DNA of 64,000 nucleotides from Lantana camara (lineage: Eukaryota; Streptophyta; Magnoliopsida; Lamiales; Verbenaceae), in the NCBI GenBank assembly GCA_037501455.1, contig CM074858.1, positions 94,958,501 to 95,022,500 of the forward strand, given 5' to 3'. Under the pieces are notes generated by a model that saw nothing but the letters and a program-made list of their open reading frames with translations, searched no databases and was not told where the DNA came from. Both the position numbers and the translations under genes were made by a program. Position 1 is the stretch's first letter. The number at the start of each line of letters is the position of its first letter. Positions 1 through 11,515 of the stretch are shown one piece after another.

Positions 1-930
1 TGGGGAAGAACCGATGCAAGAAAAATGATCTATAAAGAGTGATGATGATCAAGAGATCGGGTGGTGATAATTTAACCAAACATTATCTTATTAAGTTGAT
101 ATAATCTTGTGGTGTTTGTTTCGTAAAACAGGTATACAAACACATGGGAAAATATACAAGAAGAGAAAGAAGGGAAAAAAAAACACAAAAAATACAGTGG
201 CACTATATATTATTCCACGAGGTGAAAATTGCCGCAAATAACTAGTGAGGCTAGTAAGAGGCATTATGCTTTACTCCATGAGATGGAAAAATTGCCTCAG
301 GGGACTAGCGCAGAGGCTAGATCCTTTATCATCAAGGGGGATGGGCTAAGTCCACAAGGGAGTCACCTCCGGGAGTAACCCAACCTTTGTGATTTGAGAC
401 CCCATAAATAAGGTTCAATGTGGTAGAAACAACCCGCAATGCGTGACTCGTTATATAGCACATTTTGAGGAGTGTGTTCAACAGAAACCTCCTTCCCATC
501 ACTAAGGTGAGTGCTATAAGAAAAGGTGCGTTAGGTTAGGCCTTGACCCTTAATGAGACCAAACTGGGAAAATCCACAAGGTATGGGCACTCATACCTTG
601 GAGGGCTCACCTAAGTAAGAGTTTCCATGGGGCCGTAGCTATGGGTTGGGCTAAACCTAGAGATTCTCATGAAAATCAAGATAAAAGCACATAGCTATTA
701 ACCGTGCTAACTTGCTTGAACAAAAACCGATGTCAATACTGTGTGTGTGATGTATTGAAGTTTGGTCAAGGGACCTAATTCAAGGCGTAGTCCATTACGT
801 CTCCCTCAAATGGAAATCATCAACACTAAGTATAGACTCAAGCCCGAGAGGCTCCTATACCCATTGCATGGTATTTAGTTGCCCTTGCATATTTCATATA
901 TATTTTGAAGTTTTAAACCTTGTGGGGGAT
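1..930 (+). mobile_element. 3' internal non-coding part of a copia-like retrotransposon
   Basis: No open frame is visible. The stretch ends in a polypurine tract (TGTGGGGGAT, 921-930) immediately before an LTR starting TGTTGGAATT, which is the normal order at the 3' end of a plus-strand LTR retrotransposon. Two related units with 'gaggctag' and 'aaattgcc' words lie at about 217-267 and 280-323. A hairpin with 9 bp arms (CAAGGTATG / CATACCTTG) lies at about 579-602. Assignment to copia rests only on the LTR terminus and polypurine tract; no pol is seen in the window. Confidence 0.5.
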
Positions 931-1405
931 TGTTGGAATTTCAAAGTTTTAAAACTCCAAAACTCATAATCTACAAAATTAACTTTTGTAACTCTCCACA
1001 TTTGCATTTATTTGGTTTTAATACCTCTAAGTTACAAAATGCATTCTAACCAATATAAACAGTGTCCTAGGGTTTAGTTAGAACACACACAAGCATTATA
1101 TATCTAACTATATATCTATTCTCATATACTATATTTTGGACAATGTGATAAGATTTTGCTCCTTAGCTCTCTTGTGATCAAGCTCACAATAGGAGATGCC
1201 GGCTGTGGTCTTTTGGGTTTTATCTTGGGATGGTGATGAGCCGACAATACCCGTACGAAGAGGAGGCAAAATCACGATCTTAGGACAGCATCAAGTGGCG
1301 TGACTCCTATAGGCCAGCCGTTCTATACTTATACTTTTAATTATTATTTTTTATTCTTATATATGCACTATAAATTTGTAAGGAAAAGATTCAATTTCCA
1401 CAACA
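931..1405 (+). mobile_element. 3' LTR of copia-like element (475 bp)
   Basis: The LTR starts TGTTGGAATTTC directly after a polypurine tract and ends CAATTTCCACAACA, giving the TG...CA ends and an imperfect inverted terminal repeat. The short length fits Ty1/copia. AT-rich TATATATCTA words occur near 1097-1135 and could hold a TATA box, but I cannot choose one. The matching 5' LTR would lie left of the window. The same LTR is at 52065-52539. Confidence 0.65.
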
Positions 1406-1608
1406 AATTATCATTCTCATTTTTCCGAAACAAAAGTAATTTTTTTTATAAAGGATAATACATAAACCTTCAAGAGTATTAAGACTTTTTCAATTGGTGT
1501 TAATATTTTTATTAATGGTTCTTCCACTTAAAATTAAATACGGGTCAATTTTAGTTTTTTTTAGTGGTTGTGTATATTTGTACGTTTTAAATAAAACAAT
1601 ATGTATAT
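1406..1608. other. AT-rich spacer, left flank of element A
   Basis: Only AT-rich sequence is visible, without an open frame. Its last five bases, TATAT (1604-1608), match the five bases after element A (26417-26421), so this is the left flank of the insertion site. Confidence 0.6.
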
Positions 1609-3766
1609 TGTAGTGCCCGGAGCGTGGGCCCCCACGTCCCTCGTACTAAGACCCAAACCCTCATATGAAATGGAAAATCCATACACGAGCCCAAGTCGTA
1701 GCGAACGGTAGACCACACACTCACTAGGCTAGGCAGAGTTAAATTAACTCAAAGCGCGCAACAATAAATCAAATAGCGAAAGCAAGGAGTTCTAAAAACA
1801 TATAATCAAAAACCAACCATATACTCCAAGTATACGAAATATACAAAGCCAATTCAATTCATAAATCCAAGACAATATTCATATCATAGTCAATTCATTA
1901 AGCACAAATCCAAAACAAAATATGCAATGCACCCAGCACGACCTAAATCTAAAAGTGAGACTCGAATGACCCACTTCTCCGCCTAGCTCGTGCATAAAAG
2001 ACCTGCAAACTAAAAGTGGTAAAGGAGAGGGATAAGTCTTAATTCGACTGAGTGAGGGGGCTAACGCACACCCACACGCTGTACGTATATAGAGCAAAAC
2101 ACGTAAAAGAGAAACGTTATGAATCGGGAATAGGTTTTGCATATCAAAACATTTCTTAAAAGCATTACAAATCTTATACATATACATTACGTTCATAAAG
2201 ACTCTATTCCCGTTCCATAATCCAAGCATTACATTAAAACTCGATGAGTACGAGCATCTACCGTTAGTCCTCATTCATTACATGAAACCCAAATCAAATT
2301 CAATTCCCAACACTCCGGTAATGGAAGAGCCGACCGACCCATCCATTAAATTGGTAAATTTCTCGAGGGGTAGCTAACCCACACGAGTCCTCCCCGGCTT
2401 TCACACCAAAGGCGCCAAGATCATCACGCCTTCCCAATCTCCTGGGGTTGTGTGTAATACCTCGGATGGAAACTATACCCAGGGTTATCTCGACGGCAAC
2501 GCCGAGCGTCCCAACCCGCAACCATCGTGGATCCAAAATTACCCTTTAGTTACCTTTCCATTCCATTCTCGCTCATTACATACTATTAACATTACATTCG
2601 TAAGCATTAAACTTTCATTAAAACATGAGCTCATATATGCTCGTAAATATAGCCCTTTCAAAAGTCGAAACTTGATCACAAGATCATAAACATAGCATAT
2701 ATTACACGTATTTAACTATAAATATATATTATATAGTTGCATGCGGGCTAGAAAATGAGCATTTAGGGTGATAGGTTGCTTAACTAAAAAAAAAAAAAAA
2801 ACCTAAACCTTACCTTTGAACAAAAGAGTGTAGTGTGGTGCAAGAACACAACCCCGAACAACCTTAAACTTCGGGTACAGCTCCTCCGGAAGCACCCCTG
2901 TGATAAACAAATGTAATACTAAAGACTTAGCCTCGATTATATACCATTTAGGCGTACAACGATGCAAACAAATGCAATATATGCAATGAAGTGGCATAAG
3001 ATGACAATTAAGCGTTCACATTTTCATTTCACATTTACACATTGAATTTTATAGCATAAAATTCGAAATTATATCAAATCATAACATATATTCATTAATT
3101 AATATCATGAAAAAAAATAGAGGCAAAAGAAATTATTTAAAACATCAAATGAATGTCGAAATACACATGCGATGTCAAACGGTACCACTTAAGTCATTCA
3201 AGTTCGTAGCACGTAAATACCATATCAAATCACCATGAAAAATTAATACAGTAACACATAATATGACAAATTAGTAATACATAAGAGTCATAAACGGGGT
3301 GGGAAAAGGTAAGGAAAAATATTTAAAATACAAAATAAGGTCAAACTTGTGAAAGAAGGAGTTTTAACAATCGTCACATACGCAGAAGCTGTTCAAATGC
3401 CAATAAATATTTTCAAGAAATGGGTTATATTTAAAACTTGATATAATTTACACAAGAATTAGGAGACTACGGAGTGTTTGTCATAATAAAGAAAAAATTA
3501 CTTCAAAACGCTATGTGGAGTTAGTCTTGTGCATGCATGGCTGGGTATGTTGTTATTTCCCATTAAAATCAATTCGTGTGTTGCTGTAATTCCATTTTAA
3601 TTATTCTCGAACCATGCTGCACTGCCATGCAATAATTTACTTCCTGTGCAGCTATTTTTCCCATAATTCAAACATTAAGGTACGGCCTCGCTCAATTCAT
3701 GCATGAATCTCGCATGGTTGCGCAGCTGCTCCTTCAACAAAAATAACAATGCAGTAGCAGCTAAAT
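1609..3766 (-). mobile_element. Element A 3' LTR, first segment
   Basis: Begins on the plus strand as TGTAGTGCCCGG, the reverse complement of the LTR 3' end (CCGGGCACTACA), and aligns along its length to 11516-13134 plus the start of 20842-22309. At 3240-3262 it shows the uninterrupted site into which element B inserted in the other LTR. It breaks at 3766, where element D begins. Short open frames here are on repeat sequence and resemble no protein I know. Confidence 0.85.
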
Positions 3767-4989
3767 TGTAATGCCCCCACCCGTACCAGAACATGAGGAG
3801 AGCGGTGTGTCAACCACCGCACTGAAGCACCTCTCAAGTAATGGTGTGAGCCATCACTCAAGAAACACTCCAGTGAACGGCTATCAAACAGAACTATACA
3901 TGTATAACGATGTGGCTATGCAGCGGAAAATCAGAGTATTTTAAAACTTTTCAAAACATGTGTGTGATGGCATGTAACAAGCAAGAACATATTGATCATG
4001 TAAGAGAGACTTGTTATATTAGAACATGTAACATATTCACATATCGATACCAATATAACTGAGTTCAAGGTATCGGTAGCAGAGTAGCAGGAAAAGTATA
4101 ACAAAGATACTCAAGTATTCAGAAACATAAAGTAATGCAGAACATATGCAGGACACAAAAGAGAAAACAATACTAGGTCCTGACTGAAACAAAAATGAAA
4201 ATCTAGAGCTTCAAAATACCTTTAGACTGCGGCTGCAAGACCTGAAACCATAAGGCAAGAAAACGGGAGGGGTATTAGTCAAAAGGACTAAGTGAGGGAA
4301 TACTTTAAAGAAAGTACTGAATTAAAGATCTTGAAATGATACAGAACCTTTGAAATCAATTCGTGATTGAAGAACTTAGAACAAGTTTTGATAAAACTGT
4401 TTGAATGCAATGCTATAAAAGGATGCAAGTTTCAAAATACTTTCATGAATACTATCACACGCGCACACATATTCTGTAGATGGTTTATAGTTCTTTTCAT
4501 AAAGCGGGATAAGTGTAAAGTGAACTTTTCCAAATATGAACCATCATTTTATGCAACAGAATTTTGCCCACAAGCTAGGCTCCTCCAACCTTACTCCAGA
4601 AAACATGATGAAGTAGAGTATCGGACCAGAATCAACAATAGCTCCACACATAGTAGAGTATTGGACCAAGCTCAACAATACCCCACCAACACATACAAAC
4701 ATGCACCATCCTCCACCGGTTGTCACTTCGGGTAGCTAGCCCTAGGTGACCTGTAAACATGTAATGAGAATAGATTTGCGGTTCATTCCCAGACAGATTG
4801 TCCTAACTTAACAAACCTCCTGTTAAAAGTCAGTGTCAATTGTCTATTGTGGCGGTCGGTATTAGTGATGTCGTTGGTGCTCACCTCCCGAGCATCACCT
4901 CTACACATAACCATCGGGCCCAAACTGTAAACTGTATGCTTGCATTTAAGATTAGCAGTGACCAGAATACCACTCCGGGTGCTAACTAT

Positions 4990-5150
4990 TAACATGTGAA
5001 ACTGTAACTGTAACATGTGATGCTGTCTTGTAAAACATGTGATGCTGTCTTGTGATGCTATCTTGTAAAATATGTGATGTTGTCTGTAAAACATGTGATG
5101 CTGTCTGGAAAACTGTACTTTGAAAACATATGCAGAACATGTAACTGTCT
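4990..5150. repeat. Tandem repeat, about 22 bp unit (ACATGTGATGCTGTCTTGTA)
   Basis: Four to six imperfect copies of an ACATGTGATGCTGTCTTGTA-like unit are visible inside the LTR of element D. Just upstream, at about 4614-4690, a 40-bp unit containing GTAGAGTAT...CAACAATA occurs twice. Confidence 0.75.
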
Positions 5151-5809
5151 TTGAACAAGAATGCTGAACTTTGGAAAACATGTGCTTTAGATCAAGGAAT
5201 ACTATTAAAGTATGAATGATCCTTTCAAAAGAATGTCCCGATAAAAGGGATAGTTCAAAACGAGGTTTAGCTTTGAATTTCAAAACATATGATACTACAG
5301 ATTACACGGTGCACTGGGGATCCCAATGCTCGACTTTAACTCCTGTAGGTGGTGTACTAGAGTGAGCTTAAGAACTAAGACCCACTACTAACCAAGATGC
5401 ATGTGAAATGCATGAAACAAATGAACAAGGAACATGTAACAGAAGAGAGTAATACCATTTAAGGTATTCAAGAAAGGTAACACACAAAGGAATACGTTAA
5501 AGTTAGTTACTCTTAACGTGGGACTATGATCTTATAATAACCGGATAAGGATTAATCAAATTATGAATCCTATCGCAAACCTTAGGTTATGAAACAAGTC
5601 CACGAAAGAAAACACATTTTGAAAACACATTTTAGACCCTGGATATGGAAACCCTAGGTGCAAATGTCTACTAAGAAAGCACAAGTTTTATTTCATTTTT
5701 ACTATTTAAAAGCACTATTCAAAACTACTATTAAGGATTACTATTCATGATTACTATTCACAATTACTATTCACATGTCGGGTCAAAGGGTCGGGTCAAA
5801 CCCTTACTA

Positions 5810-5900
5810 TACACACACACACACACACACGACATACATATAAAACACACACACACGTCACACACGTACACACACACACGGCATGCACACATGCACACAC
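5810..5900. repeat. (AC)n-rich microsatellite
   Basis: Interrupted runs of AC dinucleotides with CGTC, CGTA and GGCATG interruptions, inside the LTR of element D. Confidence 0.95.
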
Positions 5901-7722
5901 CCTAATTCAATTATGATCTTGATTATAACCTATAGTTCCAAGTTTATGTTATATAATCAAGAGTGATCTAGGTTAAAGGTATAACCTATAGTTAAGAGGT
6001 CTAATTAAAGCATAAGATCAAATTATAAAACACTATTCTATCTTAGGTTATAACATGTGACATTATCAACATGTAACATGTATAACATATGATCAAGGCT
6101 CTATTCCATTAATCCATATCATATCATAAGCTCAATTCATAATTCATGAATCATATAACCATATAAGAACATGTCTCAACATAATTCATATCATATCATG
6201 AACATTAGGCATGTAACATGTAACAAATTAAATTCAATACCAACATGTAGCAAGTTGTGACATAATTAATTGTAAATCACTATTCCATTAGCTAGCATGC
6301 TAGAACATAATTCAAATTCCATAATTATGCATCAATTCTCATAATATAACAACCATATCACATGATCATAGCATATACTAGAGCATTTCATAACATATTC
6401 AAGCATATACTAAACAATTAAAACATATGCACAACTATTCAAACATATCATAAAAACCATATAATAAATGCATAAAATAAATCCTACATGGCTTAGGGAA
6501 GACCCTAAGACCCAACCTAAACATAATATAAACATACCATAACATAAAAATATAAACTAAACTAAAACATAACATAAACTATAGTATAAAATAAATAAAA
6601 CAACTAACCTAGGGGGAGGGGAGGCTCACGAGCCAAATGGGAAAGGAGGGAGAGAGGAGTACTTGCTAACACAAGACTTTGAGCAAGGATTCTAATGGCA
6701 TGAGGGGGGTATTTATAGTTTTTGGGAAGCCCCTTACATTGGAAATAAACTTGAGGTAAGGGTATGAGAGCAAAAGTGTATAGCTTATCTTGGAAACTTC
6801 ATCAATCATGGAACAAAAATAGGGGCTGCTGGGGGTATTTTGGTAATTTTGCTGCCAAGACTCGAGAATAAGTGGCTGGAAGTTTGCTCATTCCGTTGGC
6901 ACAAAAATTAGCTTCGAAACGCATATTTATACATCAAAATCGGATTTACCGTTTGAAAGATACATTAGTTCAAAGTATATAAAGTTTGAACCCTAAACTT
7001 AAACACGAGTGAAAAACGACTTTCGGGAATGATTTTCAAGTCCGGAACATTTTGAAAAATCATAAAATAAATTGAGAAGCGTTTTAAATCCAATATCGAC
7101 TATAAAACATTTTACCGATAAAAAGTTGAAAACGTAGAATGAATAGTGAATTCTTACGTACATACGTACGCTTCAAAATTTCGAGCTAGGGTTTGAATCA
7201 AGGGCTGTAAAACATCTCAAAAATCTTGAAATATCTTGAGTAATGCAACTCCAGAGAGAAAACATTTTCCGAATGAAAACCGTTCGTAGAAGGAATAGTG
7301 AACTAGGGTTTTCGTAAACATTTTCAATAAAACAAGCTCAAGACAGATTTCCAAGTCAAGAATAATTTCAAAAGACTCGTCTCAACTCAAGGATTGATTT
7401 GACAGTAAATTTGGGTAGGAAAAGATACCAGAATCAAAAGCTCATTTTTAGATGAATAGTAACTTTGGTCGGTAAGTTCCAAAAATACCCTTATGGTTCA
7501 AGAAAGACTCTCTAAGCTTGGGAAACAAGTTCAAATGATTGGGAAACATGTGTGATGAACCTCTAGGGTTCGAGTAGCAATATTAACAAGGTAGGCTCGG
7601 GTTATGAATAGTAAACTATATCAAAGGTCAAGAATTCCCCCTTAAAACATGTCAGATCACATATAAGCACTTTGATCATATAAGAATGAAATGCATGAGG
7701 GTTTAAAAAGTTGGATCACGGT

Positions 7723-8492
7723 CTATAAACGCTTTACCAATGCCCTTAGCTTACCGTTTTCATCCAGGCCCTGTTTTGGGCTGTTACAATCATCCCTTCT
7801 TAAAGAGAATCTGTCATCAGATTCTTCCGTTGTAACTGCAAACAACTCGGGGTGATGCTTCTGCATTTTCTCTTCTGTCTCCAAGGTTGCCTCTTCTATC
7901 CCATGTCCCTTCCAAAGGACTTTAACCAAAGGAATCTTCCTATTCCTTAGCTCTTGAAACTTCCTATCTAGAATCTTAGCAGGCTTCGAAACATAAGTCA
8001 AATTCAGTTCCAATGGTATCTCTTCTACCAGCACAACCTCTGTCTTATCCGAGAAACACTTGCGAAGCTGAGATACATGGAATACGCTGTGGATTCCTGT
8101 AAGACTCGCAGGCAAATCCAACCTATAAGCAGTCGGTCCGACTCTCTCCAGTATCTCATACGGTCTAACATCTCTCAGATTTAGCTTTCCTCCTTTTCCA
8201 ATCCGGGTGAACCCTTTTTTCGGCGATGCCTTCAAAAATACCTTTTCGCCCACTGCAAATTCCAAATCTCCTTCAGTCTGTGAAAACTTTTCTCACACTT
8301 CTCCGTCCATTCGAATTTCCCTTCCTTCTTGGTCAACTTAGTGAGAGGAGTAGCTATCTTCGAGAAATCTTTGACAAACCTTCGGTAGTAACCAGCTAAT
8401 CCCAGAAAACTCCTCACTTCTAAAGGATTCTTCGGTGACCTCCAATCCATAATCGTTTTAATCTTCGAGGGATCTACTTCGATTCCAGACCC
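7723..8492 (-). pseudogene. Element D pol remnant: RT C-terminus fused to integrase C-terminus and chromodomain
   Basis: Reading on the minus strand from 8492, the frame starts inside RT ([10 protein letters not shown], then [20 protein letters not shown]) and runs into RKEWT-like RNase H entry sequence. Near 8272 it switches, with a frame change, to the integrase C-terminal domain ([12 protein letters not shown], then HSVFHVSQLRKC). It ends with a chromodomain (KILDRKFQELRNRKIPLVK, EEATLETEEKMQK). RNase H and the integrase zinc and catalytic core are deleted. In the intact family pol replicates and integrates the element, and the chromodomain directs insertion. The chromodomain places D in the chromoviruses, probably Tekay/Del. 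The open frame runs past the polypurine tract into the LTR to a stop at 7723. Confidence 0.85.
7789..7801 (-). other. Element D polypurine tract
   Basis: On the minus strand GAAGGGATGAT lies immediately before the LTR start TGTAACAGCCC, the position of the plus-strand primer in LTR retrotransposons. Confidence 0.6.
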
Positions 8493-9578
8493 TGATATGA
8501 TAGATCAAATTATACCATGTTTTCTAGCAAGAAAAACCTATGAGCATTAATGGCATCTCAACCATAACTCAACTACCAACAAATAGACACGTATATATAT
8601 ATAATAAATGAGCTACAAGGATCACCATACAAGTTTCAAAACTAAAAAAAGACACAAGAATGAACAAGTTCTCCCAAAATGACTTCTAAACCTAGCTATT
8701 CATCAAGAACTCCATAACCATTGAATATCTAACTTAAGACATGATTCTTATGGAAAAAAATGTGCAGAGTATCATGGAGAACAAGATTCTAAACTGACCT
8801 TGAAACTTGAGGAAGAAGATGAAGGCTTGTGAGCTCAAAATGTCAAGAAATGGTAAGTTGCTCTTGTTGCTCTTGTTTTTGCTCCTTTCTTGCCCTTGTT
8901 TCATGTGTGAACTGAGATAAGGAAGAAATGAAAGGGAAAAAGAAGTAAAATATGATATAAGGGGCCAAGAATGGGTCAAACCGCCTAAAAATGGGTAGGA
9001 TCATGAATACAGGTCATTAGGACTGAAATGTGTGCCGTTAGAGGTTCAAACGACATTAAAAAGTTACGAGACTTATTCCATTGGATCTGAATCATCGAAA
9101 CAAGTCTAACAGTGAAAACAGATCTCAAATCCGAGTTCCTGAGCTCAATATATCAATTAAAATAGCTTAAGGTGTCCTATTTTCAAATAGGTCCTCAAAC
9201 ATTCAAAAATGATCAAATAGGCCCAAAGCCTATTTTTAATGAAGTCCTTGAATATGTAAATAAATTACAATAACATCCACATCATTCATAATTCATTTAA
9301 TTCGAAAAAATTAGCATGCTTGGGAACAAATTCAATTCTTAACATTTATGGGCAAACCGTAACGAATTAATATAAACATTCTCGAGACAAGTTAGGCATT
9401 TAAATCAATTTATATCAAATTATATCAAACATATAGGTTGAATAACACTTAAATCAAGTTATAAATAAATAAATTAATTCAAGTTATGATCACATAAATA
9501 TAATTAAATAAACTCAAATATGTGAAATAAACTCACACGTGGCACAAACCTATACTTATGAAAGAGCGGGGTGTCACA
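8493..9578 (-). mobile_element. Element A 3' LTR, second segment
   Basis: Continues element A's LTR after the D insertion and aligns to about 21512-22309 and then 26141-26416 without interruption. Around 9315 it shows the empty target site (AGCAT followed by GCTTGGG) at which element C sits in the other LTR. It ends GGGGTGTCACA at 9578, the minus-strand LTR start TGTGACACCCC. Confidence 0.85.
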
Positions 9579-9594
9579 ACCTCCCCTCCCCCCT
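9579..9594 (-). other. Element A polypurine tract
   Basis: The plus-strand ACCTCCCCTCCCCCCT is a minus-strand AGGGGGGAGGGGAGGT directly abutting the LTR start, as expected for the plus-strand primer. Confidence 0.8.
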
Positions 9595-9629
9595 AAGAGA
9601 ACCTGGCCCCCAGGTTCACTACTCCGAGT

Positions 9630-9870
9630 TGAACAACTCTGGATACAACTTTCTCATCTTCACTTGGGTCTCTAGAGTGGACTCTTCAGACTTTAAATCT
9701 CACCATAATGCCTTTGGTAAGGGGAGTACACTGATTTCTCATCTATTACCTCCTTTGGTCTTGAATCTGAATCGGAAGCTCCACTACGGTCAAATTCGGT
9801 TCAAGTCACACCTCTTCGATAAAGGGAATGGTTGTCTGTTCTCTTCTTATTGGCGTAGCTCTTCCGAGGA
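9630..9870 (-). pseudogene. Element A pol tail: decayed chromodomain
   Basis: In the minus-strand frames I can read NLTVVELPIQIQD, then an interrupted IPLVKVLW-like segment (read as VLPLPKALW), an in-frame TGA where the family has Arg (CGA to TGA), and EESTLETQVKMRKLYPELF followed by NSE and a stop. This order matches the chromodomain and C-terminus of Tekay/Del-like pol. It is all that remains of A's pol and has at least one further stop or frameshift. It marks the outer limit of an internal deletion, because gag follows almost at once on the other side. Confidence 0.75.
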
Positions 9871-10189
9871 TCATAAGTTATCTTCATCGATAGCCAGAAC
9901 ATTTTACCTCTTCTCAATGGCACTTCCAATCCTCCCCGGGGTCTAATCTCTTCAATCTCGGTGTAGCCCAATCAAGTTAACAAAGAGAACTCGGCCCTCA
10001 GGCTTACTGGACACTCACGATAACTCTATTTCCCACCAAGCTTCCTTATGAGAAGAGCTTACCACGTAATCTTGCGCAAGTAGTTGAACAAGTAAGCAAT
10101 TAGAGCAACAATAACAACAAAAACAAGAAGAAGATTCCCAAAAAATTCAAAGAGTAAATGATTTCGGGATCGACCAATGCATGCAATGT
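9871..10189 (-). other. Element A internal deletion junction region
   Basis: Lies between the pol tail and gag. I see no recognisable domain. Somewhere in this interval gag/protease sequence is joined to the integrase end, removing protease, RT, RNase H and the integrase core. The exact breakpoint cannot be placed without an intact relative. Confidence 0.4.
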
Positions 10190-11320
10190 TATGCTTTGTA
10201 TGTTAATGTACCTTCCACCGTGGCTTTTTGATCAACCTCAGCTGCTCTCTCTTCTCCTCCACCCAATGCATACACCCGAGCTTGAATTGTGGGCCTTTAA
10301 TTCCCTGTTGGTACATAACCCGGCCTCTTACACGGACATCGATCCAACATATGCTCCGGTGACCCACATCCGAAGCACCTCTTGTGAAGTTGCCAAAAAT
10401 TCTCCGATAAGTGGTTGGTGCGATGGCAATGCACACACTCGGGGCCCTTGATAGCCAAAGGTGGTGTAGGATTCACTGTCTTAGGGTACTTGTTTTGAGG
10501 TTTAGGAGAGGGACGAACTTCATATGCTGACCTCTTTCCAAGAGTTGATTGTGTGCCTGAACTAGAACCTTGGCCGGATTGAGATACCTTTCTCCTAGCA
10601 ACCATCCTATCTTCCACTTCAACGCCTTCGCCGTCACCTTAGCCCATGTGCTTATATTTGTCTCTTCCAAGGAATCCTTCATATCTTCTCGAAGCCCTTG
10701 CAAAAATTGGAGAGCCTTGTGCCGATCATCATTGGTAATATTCGGTGCGTAGTGAGAGAGCCGATCAAAGTCATTGATGTATTCAGTCGCGGACTTCCCA
10801 CCTTGCTTAAGATTCATGAATTCCCTCAAGTGACGGTCACGTGCGGAGATAGGGATGTACTTGTTTTGGAACTCTCTTGTGAACACTTTCCAATTTATCT
10901 CTTCTCCAGTGGCATCCAACCTCGCTCTAATACTCGACCACCAATTAAAGGCTTGTCCTTGGATCATTGTAAGGGTGTATCGAACCTTTTTCACGAAGCC
11001 ACAAGGAATTAGCTCCCAAATTTACTTACTTGAATCAACCACTATTCCGCTTGAATAACATCGCCACCCTCAAACTTTGGTGGATTTTGTCTTTGGGATT
11101 CCCTTAAAGTAGCGGTTATTAAACCTCCCTCTTGATTGCCCGCCGACGGTGTATTTTAGCGGTTTGTGTTATCAAGATAGGCACAAAGCCTTTCCATAAA
11201 TCCTTCCGGTTCCATATGCGGTTGTGGTGGTGGTGGGTTTTGCTCTTGTTGGGGAGAATGATCCCGGTGATGGCATCATCCGGGAGATCTATCTCTACGA
11301 TGGTGTCTACATGGAGGCAT
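10190..11320 (-). pseudogene. gag: Element A gag (broken)
   Basis: Minus-strand gag-like frame. The start is taken at the ATG at 11318-11320, which begins MPPCRHHRRDRSP, the same Arg-rich start as in element B. The capsid-type retrotransposon gag domain follows (FNWWSSIRARLDATGEEINW, REFQNKYIPISARDR, EFMNLKQGGKSATEYIN) in 10473-10994. A zinc-knuckle region follows in 10297-10617: a degenerate CVHCHRTNH knuckle lacking its last Cys, and a canonical CX2CX4HX4C (CFGCGSPEHMLDRC). Gag forms the particle that packages element RNA. Several stops and frame changes break the reading frame. The gene ends near where protease should start. Confidence 0.8.
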
Positions 11321-11498
11321 CTACAAAAGACAAGAAATTCCAATATATTTGCATGAGGGTTAGTACATGTTCATGTGTACAATTAATGAGAATAAAGATG
11401 ATCAAGCATTTTTAAGTTACATAACCACGTTGACCTATGTCGTACGACCTAAACATACTGAACATGACATTGGAACTCCGGTTTTGCAACCTAAAATT

Positions 11499-11508
11499 CT
11501 GATACCAC
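11499..11508 (-). other. Element A primer binding site, initiator Met tRNA
   Basis: On the minus strand the 5' LTR end is followed after 7 nt by TGGTATCAGA, complementary to the 3' end of plant initiator tRNA-Met. This sets the element's orientation and LTR boundary. Confidence 0.85.
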
Positions 11509-11515
11509 TTTAGGA

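Larger units (their letters stand above)
1..2992. repeat. Segmental duplication, copy 1, left part
   Basis: This stretch recurs nearly identically at 51135-54124 (offset 51134, then 51133 after a one-base A-run change near 1806). I counted about 11 substitutions in the first 1.6 kb, roughly 0.7%. It holds the copia 3' end and the start of element A's 3' LTR. The match ends at 2991-2992 (GT), where copy 2 jumps to the equivalent of 16162. The true left edge of the duplication lies outside the window. Confidence 0.95.
3767..7788 (-). mobile_element. Element D 3' LTR (4.0 kb)
   Basis: Plus-strand ends are TGTAATGCCC and GGGCTGTTACA, giving on the minus strand an LTR that starts TGTAACAGCCC and ends GGGCATTACA, with inverted ends of about 10 bases. 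At 4,022 bp it is unusually long. It contains a microsatellite, 22-bp tandem repeats, and many ATTACTATTCA-like words (5730-5776). The 166-codon open frame at 4783-5283 lies over the tandem repeats and I do not regard it as a gene. Confidence 0.7.
3767..8492 (-). mobile_element. Element D: 5'-truncated chromovirus inside A's 3' LTR
   Basis: Consists of one complete, very long LTR (3767-7788), a polypurine tract and a pol remnant, all minus strand. The 5' LTR, PBS, gag, protease and most of RT are absent. At 8492/8493 the RT frame is cut off abruptly and element A's LTR resumes, minus about 140 bp that are present in A's other LTR (about 21372-21511). The deletion therefore removed D's 5' half together with flanking A sequence, so no target duplication can be tested. 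The five bases left of D are TAAAT. Confidence 0.75.

Noticed and set aside
1879..2274. 131-codon minus-strand open frame, repeated at 53012-53407
   Set aside because: Lies wholly inside element A's LTR. The equivalent frame in the other LTR (11786-12097) is shorter and shifted. Composition is not protein-like and no domain is visible.
4783..5283. 166-codon minus-strand frame
   Set aside because: Covers the 22-bp tandem repeats of LTR D; the repeated SQDSITCF-type words are translated repeat units, not a gene.
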